Origin: Paramacrobiotus metropolitanus
Taxonomy: Eukaryota > Tardigrada > Eutardigrada > Parachela > Macrobiotidae
Direction: 5' to 3'
Assembly (NCBI RefSeq): GCF_019649055.1
Contig: NW_026570240.1
Location: 1,178,001-1,242,000, forward strand
DNA length: 64,000 nt
The notes under the pieces were generated by a model. That model saw only the letters and a list, made by a program, of their open reading frames with translations. It had not been told where the DNA came from and did no database searches. Shown here piece by piece: positions 46,693-58,434 of this stretch (its first letter is position 1; each line of letters starts with the position of its first letter). A program made the translations under genes and the position numbers.

Positions 46693-49600
46693 AATAATAT
46701 TGTGCTAACTGAAAAGAAATCCCCTGGCTATTTTTCCCTCCTTCGATCCCTAAAATGCAAAAACTTTATGTTGTACGTATGAATGGTGTTGTTTTGTTTC
46801 TTATATTTACGACACGAAAGCTATATTATGGCGGTGTTCTGCTGACGCCACGACGGCTATACGACCAGTATTCATGGAAATGCTCAACTTGTCATTCAAT
46901 CGGGTGGTGGTCTTTTATCGCATCATTACGTATATAGCGCTTGAGCCTGACTTAACAAGAGTACCGCCAACTGGATGACTAATTAGCTTTATAGACGGAT
47001 GTTGCGGCAGATATCAAAACATCGAAATTAGTTGAAAACTAACCATATGACATGCACAAACTAACATAACACTACAGTACAGCACAAGTACACTTTCGTG
47101 ATTTTGAGTTATGCGCTAAATATAAGTTATTTTAACATAAAACTGCATATCAGCGCCATATTTGCGTTCTGAATGACAAGTTGTACTGGAAATGAAGCGC
47201 ATATTTTTCCAAAGCATCGTTATTTACTCGCTACCATGTACGACTCCGAAAAATTTAAATTCCGTTAGTGTAAGAACGCGAAAATATTCGACTAGTACTA
47301 TCCATTTGGATAGCCTTTGTACGCGTCACTTATAACACTTTGCGTAGCCTTGACCAGAAGCTAAAATCATTATACTTAAGAACATTATACTTCTATACAC
47401 TTTTGCAAGAGGAAATCCCCTTGGTATTTTTCCCTGACTTACCACACAAATTTGGGATGAACTTATATATCCTGCATATATGCGTAAGTTATGCAATGTG
47501 GCATCTTGACAAAACGAAGGATAACGCAATAAAGTTAAAGTGGGGTCGTGTGATCAGTTGCCGGCATTAAACGGAGCAAATCGGCATCCATTCCATTTCC
47601 ATCCAGTACACAATTCTGTGTGCAACAATACTGCAGTAATGTAAGTCTTCTAAATTACCAAATTAATATCAACAAAGAATAAATAAACGGATATTAAACT
47701 GAAGTGCTAAAACACAAAAGGAATAGATCAACAAATTCTGTTGTAGTCTGGTTGTTGGAAAAATGGAGCTGAGACAAATAGCAGACTCTCTCTCGGAGTA
47801 ACAGGTGCACAACTGTTATTGGACCTAGTTTGTAAGAAAATGCAGGGATGTGAGCGAGCGGTGGTTGGCTGCAGTGGCTAGCTGGTGCCATAAGCACATA
47901 ATGCGTAGATACGGCGGTCAGTGTTTGAGCCGCCAAGTCAAGTAATTATCGCGATGCCGGTACCCGGGCCTCGTTCGGATAGCACACAACTGAGAACAAC
48001 TCTAACAAAACCGTAACGATTAAGATAAAGAGACATGTTGTTTTACGGGTGTTTCATGATGGCAATAAAGTACTCTGGCTGGCTGGCCTATTGGCCGGCA
48101 AAACATCTCTTAAAACTCTCCTCTGTACTTAACTACGGATTCGGCGGCCAACAATTACAATAGTTGTTATTGCACGCAAAAACTGCATAGTTTCTGGAAT
48201 AGCCTTGTAACTGTTTATTGGCAGACTGTCAGAAGGATGTAAAATTCTGCCCGCCATTGTATGATTCCGTCAGAGCAATGTGATAAAGGTTACAACTTTT
48301 TTTAAAATCGTAATAATGTGGATGCGGGAAATTGTAGAGTCTTTAATGGCAACTTATTTATCGACCACTTGCTGTACATTTGTTCTGCAGTTTACGGATG
48401 ATGGTGGCTAAGCCGGTATAAACTATAATTATTATCTGCACTTATCATTTGCAGAAAATTAAAGGTATTAATGTTATTTATCAAGCGAACCGACGTTATT
48501 TTGGTTGATTAATGTGCTAATTGTGATAAGTTTCTCGTTTCCCCTGCTGACTGCTGCAAATTTATGGTCCCGATTGCGGGCCATGGTAGAAATAATTATA
48601 TGACCGGCCTGGTTCGATACTACTTGTACTCCACGGTTTGTCGAATATCTAATGGGTCCGTGGACTGTCGCACAGGTACTAGTATATGTACATACTCACG
48701 TAAGTGCACTTTACACTACTAATTTTTATTATTATAATTATTACGGTAGCGGTTAGCTGGTTATATACGTTGTGTTATTATTATATGCGTTCTGATTTCT
48801 TTACAACTGATGTTAACAAATTATGCGAGGTGCAAACTGCAAAGTTGAATGCCCTAACTAGCAAGCTTGTTAATAAACTACTAATATTTTTTAAGCCGTG
48901 CTATTGGGGCAGATCTGTCTGTTGAGTATTGTACTTATGAATTTATGATTAGTACGTACATTGTTTCATAGTTTTCTGAGGGTTACCGACGACTACACTG
49001 AACAGATCAGCGTAGCGGTTGGAACTTGGAACACCAATTATCAAGGAGTAATTATCAATATGTCCGACAGACTGACATTATAGTCCAATTTATTTTCGGT
49101 CTCTTTAGACTTCGATTTTATTTGTTCGTTTCGTGTGTCTGTTTGTAGGTACTAATTGAGACCACGCTTGTGTATATTGGCTTCTGTCTCCATTTTTATT
49201 GCCTGTACCGAAAGGAGACGACATGCAAATGGTTTTGAAAACATCCACGCAGTCTTATCCTGCTTCCCATCTTACGCATAAAATCCGCAATTACCATTAC
49301 AAAAGCACTGGCCACAAAGGTCACGCGATACGCGATCATTCATGCAAATAACCTGCGATCCACACAAAGCTGGTGCGCGCGTTGCTTAAAATCTATAGGG
49401 TTCGTCCTCTAGCGTAAGCAACTGTTGTACAGATACTTAAAGTTTTGGATAACAGTTCGTTGTTTCTTTGTTGGCACTTTGCAGTAATATTATAAACAAA
49501 CAGAAAATACGTCTGCTGTTAACTGTTCACACTGAAAGGTCACCTGAACTTGCCTCCACATGTACAGACGATTGTGACCACCTATAGACTACTATCAGAA

Positions 49601-50852
49601 GTAAAATCAGCTGCAATCCAGATCCATGGTAATTTTGTGTTTGTCACAGGCCGAAGCGTTTGACAGAAATAGAACGATTCCTGCCTAGTCGTCCGACCGT
49701 ACTCTCAGTACTGTGTACAAATTTTTGGCTCGTTGCGCAGTTCGGCTTAAGTGAGCCATGGAGGCCTTGATCGCAATAGCTCTGGTTCGTAGTTAACAAC
49801 AAATTACTTTCCGCAAACGTGTCATTTTAGAGTTATATTTAATCACCACTTTCGTATGGTATCTTCATACCCGTGTTAAAGTTCATTACCTGCAGACGAT
49901 TCACCAAGAGCCCAGCAGCTATTATACACCGATTATAAAGGTCATCCTTCCATTTTAGTCTGTGCAACGTTGTTTTCATTGAGCACAGGTATGTACGAGT
50001 ACAAGTAGATGAGCCTTTTTCCTTAAATTCCTTTAGATTTTTGGCTTTGCCGGATGCGTTTGCTGCGCAGCTTTTGGTTAGTGATACAACGTATGACACA
50101 AAATATTAATATATCTGAATCAAGAATTGTCCTTTTTCACTGTTTTTAGGAGTCGTAACACAGTGCATATAACTACCTTGTGGAAATAAAGCTAAAAATT
50201 TATCAAATCCGAGCAGTAGCAACTGAATTCGTCTTTCAGTTTATGCTTTAACGAGAAAGCTGGAAACGAAACTAAAGCACTGAAAGTAACCCTCCCTGTG
50301 TCCTGTTTGTAAAAAACACTACGAGTATAGTAAAAAACATTATAGTAAAAAACACAAAATTAATAATGTAATGACGTTTGTAATGACGTATTTTATTGTA
50401 TGATGTGCCATTAATACGTACTGCGTAAGTATTGTATGTACATGTATTGTGATTTGTGTTTACGGTTAGTTAATAATGTACTTTGACTTGTGATTGTTCG
50501 GCGTACGTTCGGCAGCAGATTTTACTGATACGACACATTTTTTGGGTTTTCTAGCGCTTCTTAATTTTTAAAAGGGATGTTGTTTTTTTGAGCACCTGCT
50601 CCCATGTGGGTAAATGTAGCGTCCATTGCGTCATGGTTTTGTAGTGTTTATGATGTTTATCAGTTTCCGATTTGGACGAGTGGCATTCACTAAACTTTTT
50701 CTTTATTGCGAGTCTCACGAGTGCAGATTTACACTCGTCTCACAGACTCTCACTCACCTCTTCCCACATACGTATTTTTAAGGCTCTTGGAATTGTTCAT
50801 TGTGGAGTTAGGCTTGGTGGGCCTAAGGTTCTAACTGAAACCCACACCTATC
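46693..50852. other. Large region without a supported gene
   Basis: About 4.2 kb between the insulin-like peptide gene (-) and the TIGAR-like gene (+). ORFs such as 47694-47936 (-), 48704-48925 (+) and 49839-50099 (-) lack splice partners and recognisable domains. A tRNA-like sequence lies at 47858-47935. Both promoters must be here, so it is the natural place to look for hormone-gene enhancers. Confidence 0.5.
47858..47935 (+). other. tRNA-like sequence, degenerate tRNA or SINE head
   Basis: TGGCTGCAGTGGCTAGCTGG resembles a tRNA D-arm with A box. ACATAAT resembles the anticodon loop of elongator tRNA-Met (CAU). GTGTTTGAGCC resembles the T loop and B box. I cannot build a clean acceptor stem and the T stem is imperfect. 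A tRNA-derived SINE or pseudogene is likelier than a working tRNA. Confidence 0.3.
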
Positions 50853-53176
50853 ATGAATAATAACCCTGGAAGCAGCCATAAGCCATCCGTCGCTGTGCTC
50901 CAGCATGCAGTGACGTCCAGAACACAGTACGAAATCCCGTTGCATTTTGGGATTACATTCGTACGGCAGTAAGTTGGTTTTCGCTTTTTTAAGAAGTCAT
51001 ACTATCGAAGTTTGACATGATTTATTGCGTATGGTTTTTACAGTGGAGAAAGCACTGGAAACAAACTAGGTGTTGTTCAAGGTACGGAACATGCTTTCTC
51101 AGAGCTCACAATCAGTGATTTTATTTTTGGCGAAAATAAATAATTTCGTATTTGTTTATTTCTGTAATATTGTATGCGTTGCTGAAACTGCAGGCCATCA
51201 GGATTATCCTTTATCTACTCTGGGATTGAATCAAGCTCAGCAGCTGGGAATCAACAGTGTGATGAATCTTCGCGTTTCGCACATTTATTCCAGCGATTTA
51301 CAACGGGCTGTCAAGGTAAAAAAGCTGCATGTTTAAATATATGCCCGTTTAAGTGGCACATGAAATACTTTTATTCGCAGACAGCCGAAATTTTACGGTC
51401 GTATTTACTGCATGCTCCGGAGATTCAGTACGATAAACGCCTTCGAGAACGGGTGAGTGTAAATTTCACATGATTTACATGTTGCACTCTTTCTTCTGAA
51501 TTGCTTCGTACATTTATAAAAACTACAATATTTTAGTACAGTACTAGTAATACTAAAATATGCTGCTCTGTTAAAAAAAAATTGTAAAATAATTTTTTGT
51601 TGCGTGCAGTAGATGTAAAAGCTAATACAGTACTTAATAATATTGCCGACTGCAGTTTTTACTTTCCAGATGGTTTATGGTATTCACAAAATTTGTATTA
51701 TTTTTGGAATAACTCTGCCTTTTTAAAATTACTTCTAAATTTTCTGGAGTGAAGCTGCTTACAATCGTACAGTATGAGACTATGAGTACAGTTATTGTGG
51801 TAGAGACCAGTTTAATCGTCTGTCCTTACGCGGTGGTTATTTATGGGTTGAACGTGATATGATGCGTTTAGAATCAACAGATCGTCATTCACTGACGCCA
51901 GAATCTTTTTTTAAATTCTGTCCAAGTCTGATGATCTTTCTCTGCATCTTCTCCGGGTCTCTCGTTATCGTTGCATAATCGTTAAATGATTGCTTCCTTC
52001 CGGCAGACTAAATCGATGTTCTTGTTCGTGATGGAATAAATGCTAATGTATGTCGCTGGCTTTTTTCATTACAGGGTTTTGGCAGTCTGGAAGGTCTAAG
52101 TCTTAAACAGTTTCGAGCCGAACTGCAGAAATCTGGCGTACACATGACAGATCTGAAACCTCCAGGCGGAGAATCCACTGCAGATGTGAGTGGTGTCTGT
52201 TAATTTTCGCTATTCGATAAGAAACACATTAGAAAATTAAAATAACACTGTATAAGACTGACATCATGCAAATGCTTCATTTGTGCGGGCGTGGGAACTA
52301 TCTCGAATTTTTTCGAGTTGAAAATCGAGGGTTTTCGAGGTGATTTTTTCGAGGGTCTTATGAAAAAGATTTTAACAAGTTCAAGAATATTTGAAAATTT
52401 CGATATGCCTATTAAATTTTTCGGTTCTATACTGTGAATTGTGAGGTACGTAATGTGAGGTGCATATGGAAACTTGGTTACTTGCTTACACTACGATATA
52501 CGTCTATGATTTTCTTTTATTTTATAAACGAGAGATTTGCATAAACCATAATCTTTGTAAAACGTGCTAGGTAGCCTTTTAAATCTCGGAAGTTGCAAAA
52601 GTTCTGAATTTCTTGGGGTTTATTACTGTGTACCTGTTGTGATAACTTTGGGGTATGTTTTCTTAGTTACGGGCTCGCGTAATATCTTTCATGGAAGATT
52701 TGCTCACGACCCTTCGAGCCTTCGACAAAGAACGCCTCAAGGAGCTGGCAGCCAACCCGAACGCCGCCAGCCCATCCTACTATTCAGAATACCAAGTGCC
52801 TTCCGGTCGCAGCAATCCCGGTGCGCCACCATCTGTTAATGACCCTTTGGGTGCCAGTGTGTTGATTTTTACTCACGGTGGATTCATCCGTGAAGCACTG
52901 CTCTATTTGGAACAGGAATACAACTTCTGCGTTGAATCTCAGCGACATTTGCTCAAGGCCGTGTCACCTAACTGCGGCATCTCGACATTGACGATCAAGA
53001 TCACTGAGCCCAAAACAACGGTTAATTGCATGTGGTTGCACCGAATCTACCACGTCAGCGATAATTCTCGTCCCAAACTGAACCAGTCCATGTCAATTGC
53101 GGCGTTGAGGGCCCGCTCGCAGTCAGCCTCCGGAGGCAACAGGAAACAGTTCAACTCTTCCATATCGATGATGTGA
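50853..53176 (+). CDS. TIGAR-like histidine phosphatase (fructose-2,6-bisphosphatase type), 6 exons, 322 aa
   Basis: Exons: 50853-50968, 51044-51081, 51194-51315, 51381-51452, 52075-52185, 52667-53176; in phase. The fold is histidine phosphatase (phosphoglycerate-mutase type). The phosphohistidine motif FVRHGESTGN is completed across the first splice junction, followed by VVQG, PLSTLGLNQAQQLG, the IYSSDLQRAVKTAEI signature, RLRERGFGSLEGLSL, KPPGGEST, and the second catalytic His in LIFTHGGFIREALLYL. RERGFGSLEG and PPGGEST match TIGAR (RERKYGVVEG, PPGGET). TIGAR lowers fructose-2,6-bisphosphate. Here the His box is THGG rather than SHG, there are about 38 extra N-terminal residues, and the tail (RARSQSASGGNRKQ) is Ser/Arg-rich. 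The exact substrate is not certain. Confidence 0.82.
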
Positions 53177-53709
53177 TAGAAAAAACTTAGCGACATGAAA
53201 ATAAGATTCTCTAAATTACGGTGAACAGATTGTAGACTACTAGATTGCTGTAGGATTTATAATACGGCGCCATGTTCAGAAACACTATGTGCGTAACTGA
53301 TTTTTAGTGCTGATTGTTTTTTGTGTTACGCGGTGATCTACATTATTTTTATGGCGGTTTGAATGTTTTGTGCATATCAGCTATGCAGGATTATTTGCGA
53401 ATGTCCGATTTAACTTTTTTTGGCTTACCATGGCCTCATCTGCTTTTATTTTTTTTCACAAAAGTTTATCTGGTCTTAAGCGGAATGTCGGTGCTACAGA
53501 TAAAACTTTCACCTACAGCGATTACAAATTAATTTGTTATACGGTTCTTTTGTCTCCGATGCCCATTGATAATCCTCTTTTGTGTTTTGTGTGCGCTTAC
53601 AGCGTACTGTAAATCAGTTGCCGTCTGATTACTGCAGAAGGTCACAATCATCGGCCGGCGGCGGATTACTTAAAAGTTAAAACAGTAATTTTTAACTTTT
53701 AGTATTTTG
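53177..53709. other. 3' flank of the TIGAR-like gene
   Basis: AT-rich, without a supported gene. Overlapping short ORFs (53314-53612) show no domain. Confidence 0.5.
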
Positions 53710-53711
53710 TA

Positions 53712-54363
53712 CGAGGACACACTAAGTATACGTGATAGACCAAAAAACCAGCGAGAATAAATGATAACCAATCACGTGTTGTGCAGCACACCCAGCCGCC
53801 AAGGGTTGGCGGTCCAAGTACTGCGTAGTAAACAGCTCGTCTTCATAGACGCGTATGCTGACTTCCAGCTCTCATTTCTTGTGTGCTATGGAACGAAGCA
53901 ATTTGACCAATGTAGCAAAAAGATGCAGAAAAAATCTACAAGATTTTTGATACCCAACAAGTTGCTGTTTATAGCGATTAAGACAACAGATAGCGTTTTT
54001 GAGTTTCTCGTAGACATAGCATAGGATTCTGTGTGGGGAACCCTTGACCGTGGATTCTATGCTAAGTCTACGAGAAAATGAAAATAGCTGTAATCTGTTT
54101 GAATCAGCGTATCTTCTCACTTCTTTGGTATCAAAAATCGTGTTATTTTTTTCTGCGTCTTCTGATATATTGGTTGAATAGTCACGTTCCAGAGTGCACG
54201 AGAAATCAGCGTTGAAAGTTTGCATAATTTTCAGTCAGTCATTTTTTATGTGCTTACAAGCAACTCCAAACCTGGGTGGTTGCCCGCGTTGCATGAGCCG
54301 GGCATGGTTATCACTTATTCTCGCTTAATTTTTTGTCTATCACGTATACTTAGTGTGTCCTCG
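53712..54363. mobile_element. Long fold-back DNA transposon (MITE-like) flanked by TA
   Basis: The outer 60 or so bases are inverted copies: CGAGGACACACTAAGTATAC on the left equals the complement of the right end, and GCGAGAATAA and GATAACCA follow in both arms. Inverted similarity continues to the centre. ATGCAGAAAAAATCTACAAG faces a similar complement, and TTTCTCGTAGAC..AGCATAG faces its complement around 54003-54075. The whole element is therefore one imperfect hairpin with arms of about 325 bases. TA stands on both sides (53710 and 54364), consistent with a TA target site. There is no transposase. ORFs at 53761-54024 (+) and 53872-54225 (-) are the two arms and are not genes. Confidence 0.8.
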
Positions 54364-54365
54364 TA

Positions 54366-55010
54366 GTGCATATACAGAATAATTTTACTGCGTTCACTTT
54401 TCACAGAGACCTCGAGGATTTTGCGCACTCATAAAAAACTCAGCAACGATTGCAGTACCGAGTATGTCAGCGTATCTGAAAACTTTTTTTAAATATTTTT
54501 TTACAAATTGTTGGGGATATCAAAAATCAAAATTGCATGTGGTAGCACTTGATTCCGATTCCGAGTTTACCCAAATTTTTGGAGTTTAAATTCGAACAAT
54601 GTATGTACTTGTCAGCCGCTGCGGATGGCACGAAATATATAAATATACTTTCCAACCGACACTGGGTGAAGGTTCTACAGTTATTTTTGCGGCTCACCCT
54701 CCCGGGAGTAAACTACTTACAGTTTGGAATACCTGGAAGAAAATAGGAACATAAAACGATAAAATTTTAAGAAATATTTCCGAAAGTGGAAAGCTACAGA
54801 AACAAAGTACTTAAGTACTCGTACAGTGCTTCAAATCGTTAAAACCATAATGTTCAGTTTTTGCCGTCAGTAGTAGAACTAAATTAGTAGCTGTAAGCTT
54901 GTAATTTACGCTTTGTTTCGAAAAAATTTATGTTAGTATTATAATTAGTTCTATCATCTATGCACTAATCCGCTTGCCTCGCTCCGGGTTCTCACGGTTG
55001 GGACTTAAAG
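54366..55010. other. Upstream region of CEBPZ
   Basis: AT-rich, without coding exons that I can support. It probably contains the promoter. Confidence 0.45.
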
Positions 55011-58000
55011 ATGGCTGATTTGCGAGCGGAAGCGAAAGCTCTCTTCGAGAAGCACTGTGAGAAGGCGTCCCGCAGCGCCGGTCCTCGACACGGGAAAAAT
55101 GCCAACTGGTCGAACTTGGTAGGACCTTGCATTTCTGCTGGCGTTGAGCAGTAATCTCACTTTGCGTGTGTTCGCCGCAGGTTATGAAATCGGGAACCCT
55201 CGCCGATCGGATCGCTGCACTGTCGCTCGCTATCAAGAAATCACCGCGGAATAATCTGCAGAATTTGACTGCCTTATCAGGCATGCTAAAGAAGAAAAAT
55301 CATCGGGAGTGTTTATTAGCGCTAGACGCATTGACATCGTTATACAAGGACGAACTCCTTCCATCTGACCGAAAATTAATCAAATTTGAAAGCGTAAGAC
55401 TCAGAATTGCCACTAACCAGTTCTGTGTTTCTTTTTTAATGATTTTCTTTACAGCAATCTCGGGACAGTTTTAGTAAACTTGGCAAGCATGAAAAAGAAG
55501 AAACCCTTGTGCAATGGTACGAAGAAGACTTGATCAAAAGCAACTATGGAGAGTTTGTTATGGAACTGGAACGTCTTTCTAAAGACCAAATCGAGACGAC
55601 TCGGTTAAAAGTGCTGGGTACGAATTTTGCTAAGTTCGTATTTAGTTATTCAGTGCCGTATTAGTTGCAGTTTTTCATTCCTGTTAATTTCAACCGATGC
55701 AGATGGCATAGACCGAGCTTAGGATCATAAAACGAATTATTTTTGAAATTAATGTTTAAATAAATAATAGTGAAATTCTTATACGATTTTTATCCCCAAT
55801 GTTGATGGTCGTACCACGTTGTACAGGTGTAGTTCACGATCTCCTGGCGGAAAAACCCGAAAAAGAGGACCACCTGCTGGCCATAATTGCGAACAAGCTG
55901 GGCGATCTGCAGAAGAAGGTTGCGGCGAAATCCTGCAGTCTGCTGATTAAACTGCTGCGGCAGCATCCGAACATGAAATCTGTTATTGTGGAGGAAATTG
56001 AGCGCCTGCTGTATCGGCCAAATGTCTCCCCGAAAGCGCAGTATTATGCCGTATGCTTCCTTATTCAAATAAAACTAAGCGACAATGATTCCGCCTTGGC
56101 CATCAAATTAGTCAAGATTTATTTTTCCCTATTCAAGGTATGTATTTTAACGCCGCCGTATATTTTTCTCAAAACTTATTATTAACTTTCTCACTAACTC
56201 ACTTTCTTTCTCACTAACTCACTAAATTTCTCACTAACTCACTAAATTTCTCACTAACTTTCTTTCTTATTAACTTATTATTAACTTTTTCATTTCTCAC
56301 TAACTTATTTTTCTCAAAAACTTATTTGTTGTGATAATAATGATGCATTTGTTTATATTTGGTCGTTTCTAGGCGGTTACTGCCATGAAGGCTACAAATT
56401 CTAAAATGCTCGGTGCCATCTTAACCGGCGTGAACCGCGCTTATCCCTTTACAAAAGGACCGCAGAGTCTTTTGGAACACATTGATACCTTTTTCCGCTA
56501 CGTCCACACGGTGTCCGCCCAGATCGGCATTCAGATGCTGATGCTGTTGTATCAGGTGATGGAGCGAGAAGGTGCGATTACGGATAGGTTTTACATGGCA
56601 CTTTACCGAAAGATGATGGATCCCGAATTGGTGTCGCATGCCGGACGGTCGTCTTCCTTATTGAATCTTATTTACAAGGCCATGAAACGCGATACAGAAT
56701 TGAATAGAATCAAAGCGTTCATCAAGAGAACGCTCCAGTTAGCCATCTCTCATTCGCCACCGTTTATCTGCGGCGCGCTGATTGTTGTTTCGGAAATAAT
56801 CAAAAATAGACCAAAAGGATTCCTTGCTACCTTATTAAGTTCTGTTAAAACCGAATCTATCGTGGACGAGACGCAGACGATGGAGGATTCAGGAAGTACG
56901 TGCCGGTTTCAGCGCGTTTCACAGTTAAAGTATTCTAATTCATAACGGACATGGTTGTTTCATCCTGCTAGAACTCGACAAGGAAGAAAAATGCCCCACA
57001 TCTTATTCGCAGACGGCTCGAAACCCTTTATACTGTGGTGCAGAGTTCACAAGTATATGGGAATTTCAAGTTTTGAGGCAACATTATCACCCTTCCGTTG
57101 CACGGTTTACGGAATGCATTTTACAGGTTTGTGATCGACTGTCGTCTGTATTTTGTGCGCATTATTGCTTGATTGTAGAAAACTGTCATTCTGATGTAAG
57201 CAACTTTTCTATAGAATCGTGAAATTGATTACGCTGGGGATCCGTTCGAAGATTTCACGTCGATGCACTTTCTGGATCGGTTTGTGTATCGGAATCCCAA
57301 GAAAAAAACCCAAGAGAATGCTAGAGATATGCCTGTGCTAAGTCAGCAGTATCTTGCATTGCCGGAAAAAGCGATACCGGACGATGAGAAATTTTTGCAT
57401 AGGTGCGAATCTGGTTGCAATTGTGCGTCTTGCTATTGGTGCAGTGATAGATAAAAATCTGTGTTTAGATACCTCACCCAAAAACTGAAAAGAAAAAGCG
57501 ATAGAATGGGCCATGAAGATGACGTGGAAAGTGTCTCAGACGATGAATTCGACAAGTTCTTAGGCAAGTTAAAGTTTTGGATTTTTAGCTTGTTCTGTGT
57601 CGCAAAAAGGCAGTTAAGGCGAATGTGGTGTACGGGTTTTATGAATTATTTAGAAGTGGTCTTTTATGGAACACCGTTTTTTACCGGTCCTCGATGCCTC
57701 TTTTTTATGGTTTATTATTATACTGATGTGATTTGCTTTGCAGATGATTACGAGCGTGATGAAGAGGACTTCGACATGGATTTCGCGGCGTAAGTCGCTA
57801 GATGCCTAAGAGTTTTTAAAGCATACTTGCATTTAGTAATTGCTGTGATTGTGTTTTTTTTTACAGGGATGTGAATGAAGAGAGAGAAGAACAAGATTCC
57901 TTGGATGATGAAATGTCACTGTTCGGGGACGACGCTGATAGCGATGACCAGACCAACGGTGATTTTACTGCCGCGGAAGAAGATGCATTGAATGCGGCCT

Positions 58001-58080
58001 TTTCTACAGATGACGATGATGGGGACGGGAGTGGAGACGAATCAGAAGGCGACTATGAAGCCATGGATTACGAAGACTAA
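55011..58080 (+). CDS. CEBPZ: CCAAT/enhancer-binding protein zeta / NOC1 (MAK21) family, 10 exons, 671 aa
   Basis: This family is nucleolar and helps assemble and export 60S pre-ribosomes (yeast Noc1/Mak21). Exons: 55011-55118, 55181-55393, 55455-55617, 55827-56137, 56373-56895, 56972-57126, 57215-57402, 57469-57563, 57744-57789, 57867-58080. The CBF/Mak21 domain is clear: GTLADRIAALSLAIKKSP, KKKNHRECLLALDALTSLYK, ELLPSDRKLIKFE, PNVSPKAQYYAVCFLIQIKL, TAMKATNSKMLGAILTGVNR, ARNPLYCGAEFTSIWEFQVL, HYHPSVARFTECIL and YAGDPFEDFTSMHFLDRFVY. The C-terminus is strongly acidic (DDDDGDGSGDESEG). The family is usually 800-1,050 aa; here the N-terminal region before the domain is only about 35 residues. 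Exon 8 ends with a GC donor (TTAG/GCAAGT), which phase confirms. Exon 5 reads past its donor in an open frame. Confidence 0.92.
56185..56320. repeat. CTCACTAACTCACTAAATTT tandem repeat in a CEBPZ intron
   Basis: TTTCTCACTAACTCACTAAA-like units repeat about six times with decay, upstream of exon 5's acceptor. The repeat lengthens a pyrimidine-rich intron of 235 bases. Confidence 0.75.
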
Positions 58081-58434
58081 AATTATTTCGGATGTGTGGA
58101 AAAATATGTGTCCGGTTGTTCTTGTTAACAATAATATAGTTAAGATATTTTTTAATTTTTGTCATCTCGTAAGTCATACAGATATATACATCATTTTTGC
58201 ATCACACTGACTGAACAGTCACGGATATGGACATCTATCCATACGAAAAATTTGCAGAACTAGCACAAACAACGGACCAGATAGTGAAAACAAACAACAA
58301 TTTCGTCAATGCCAAATGCATCATGTCAGATTCAATTTTGGTAAACGGTAGAAAATTTGGTCCGACAGTCAAGGCACGGAGTCAGCGTAATGGGCAATCT
58401 TTGTCACAAAAACGGCTAACGGCCATCACTCTCA

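Noticed and set aside
49839-50099. 86-codon minus-strand ORF
   Set aside because: There is no recognisable motif and no adjoining exon.
53761-54225. Overlapping ORFs of 87 and 117 codons
   Set aside because: They are the two arms of a long inverted repeat read on opposite strands, not genes.
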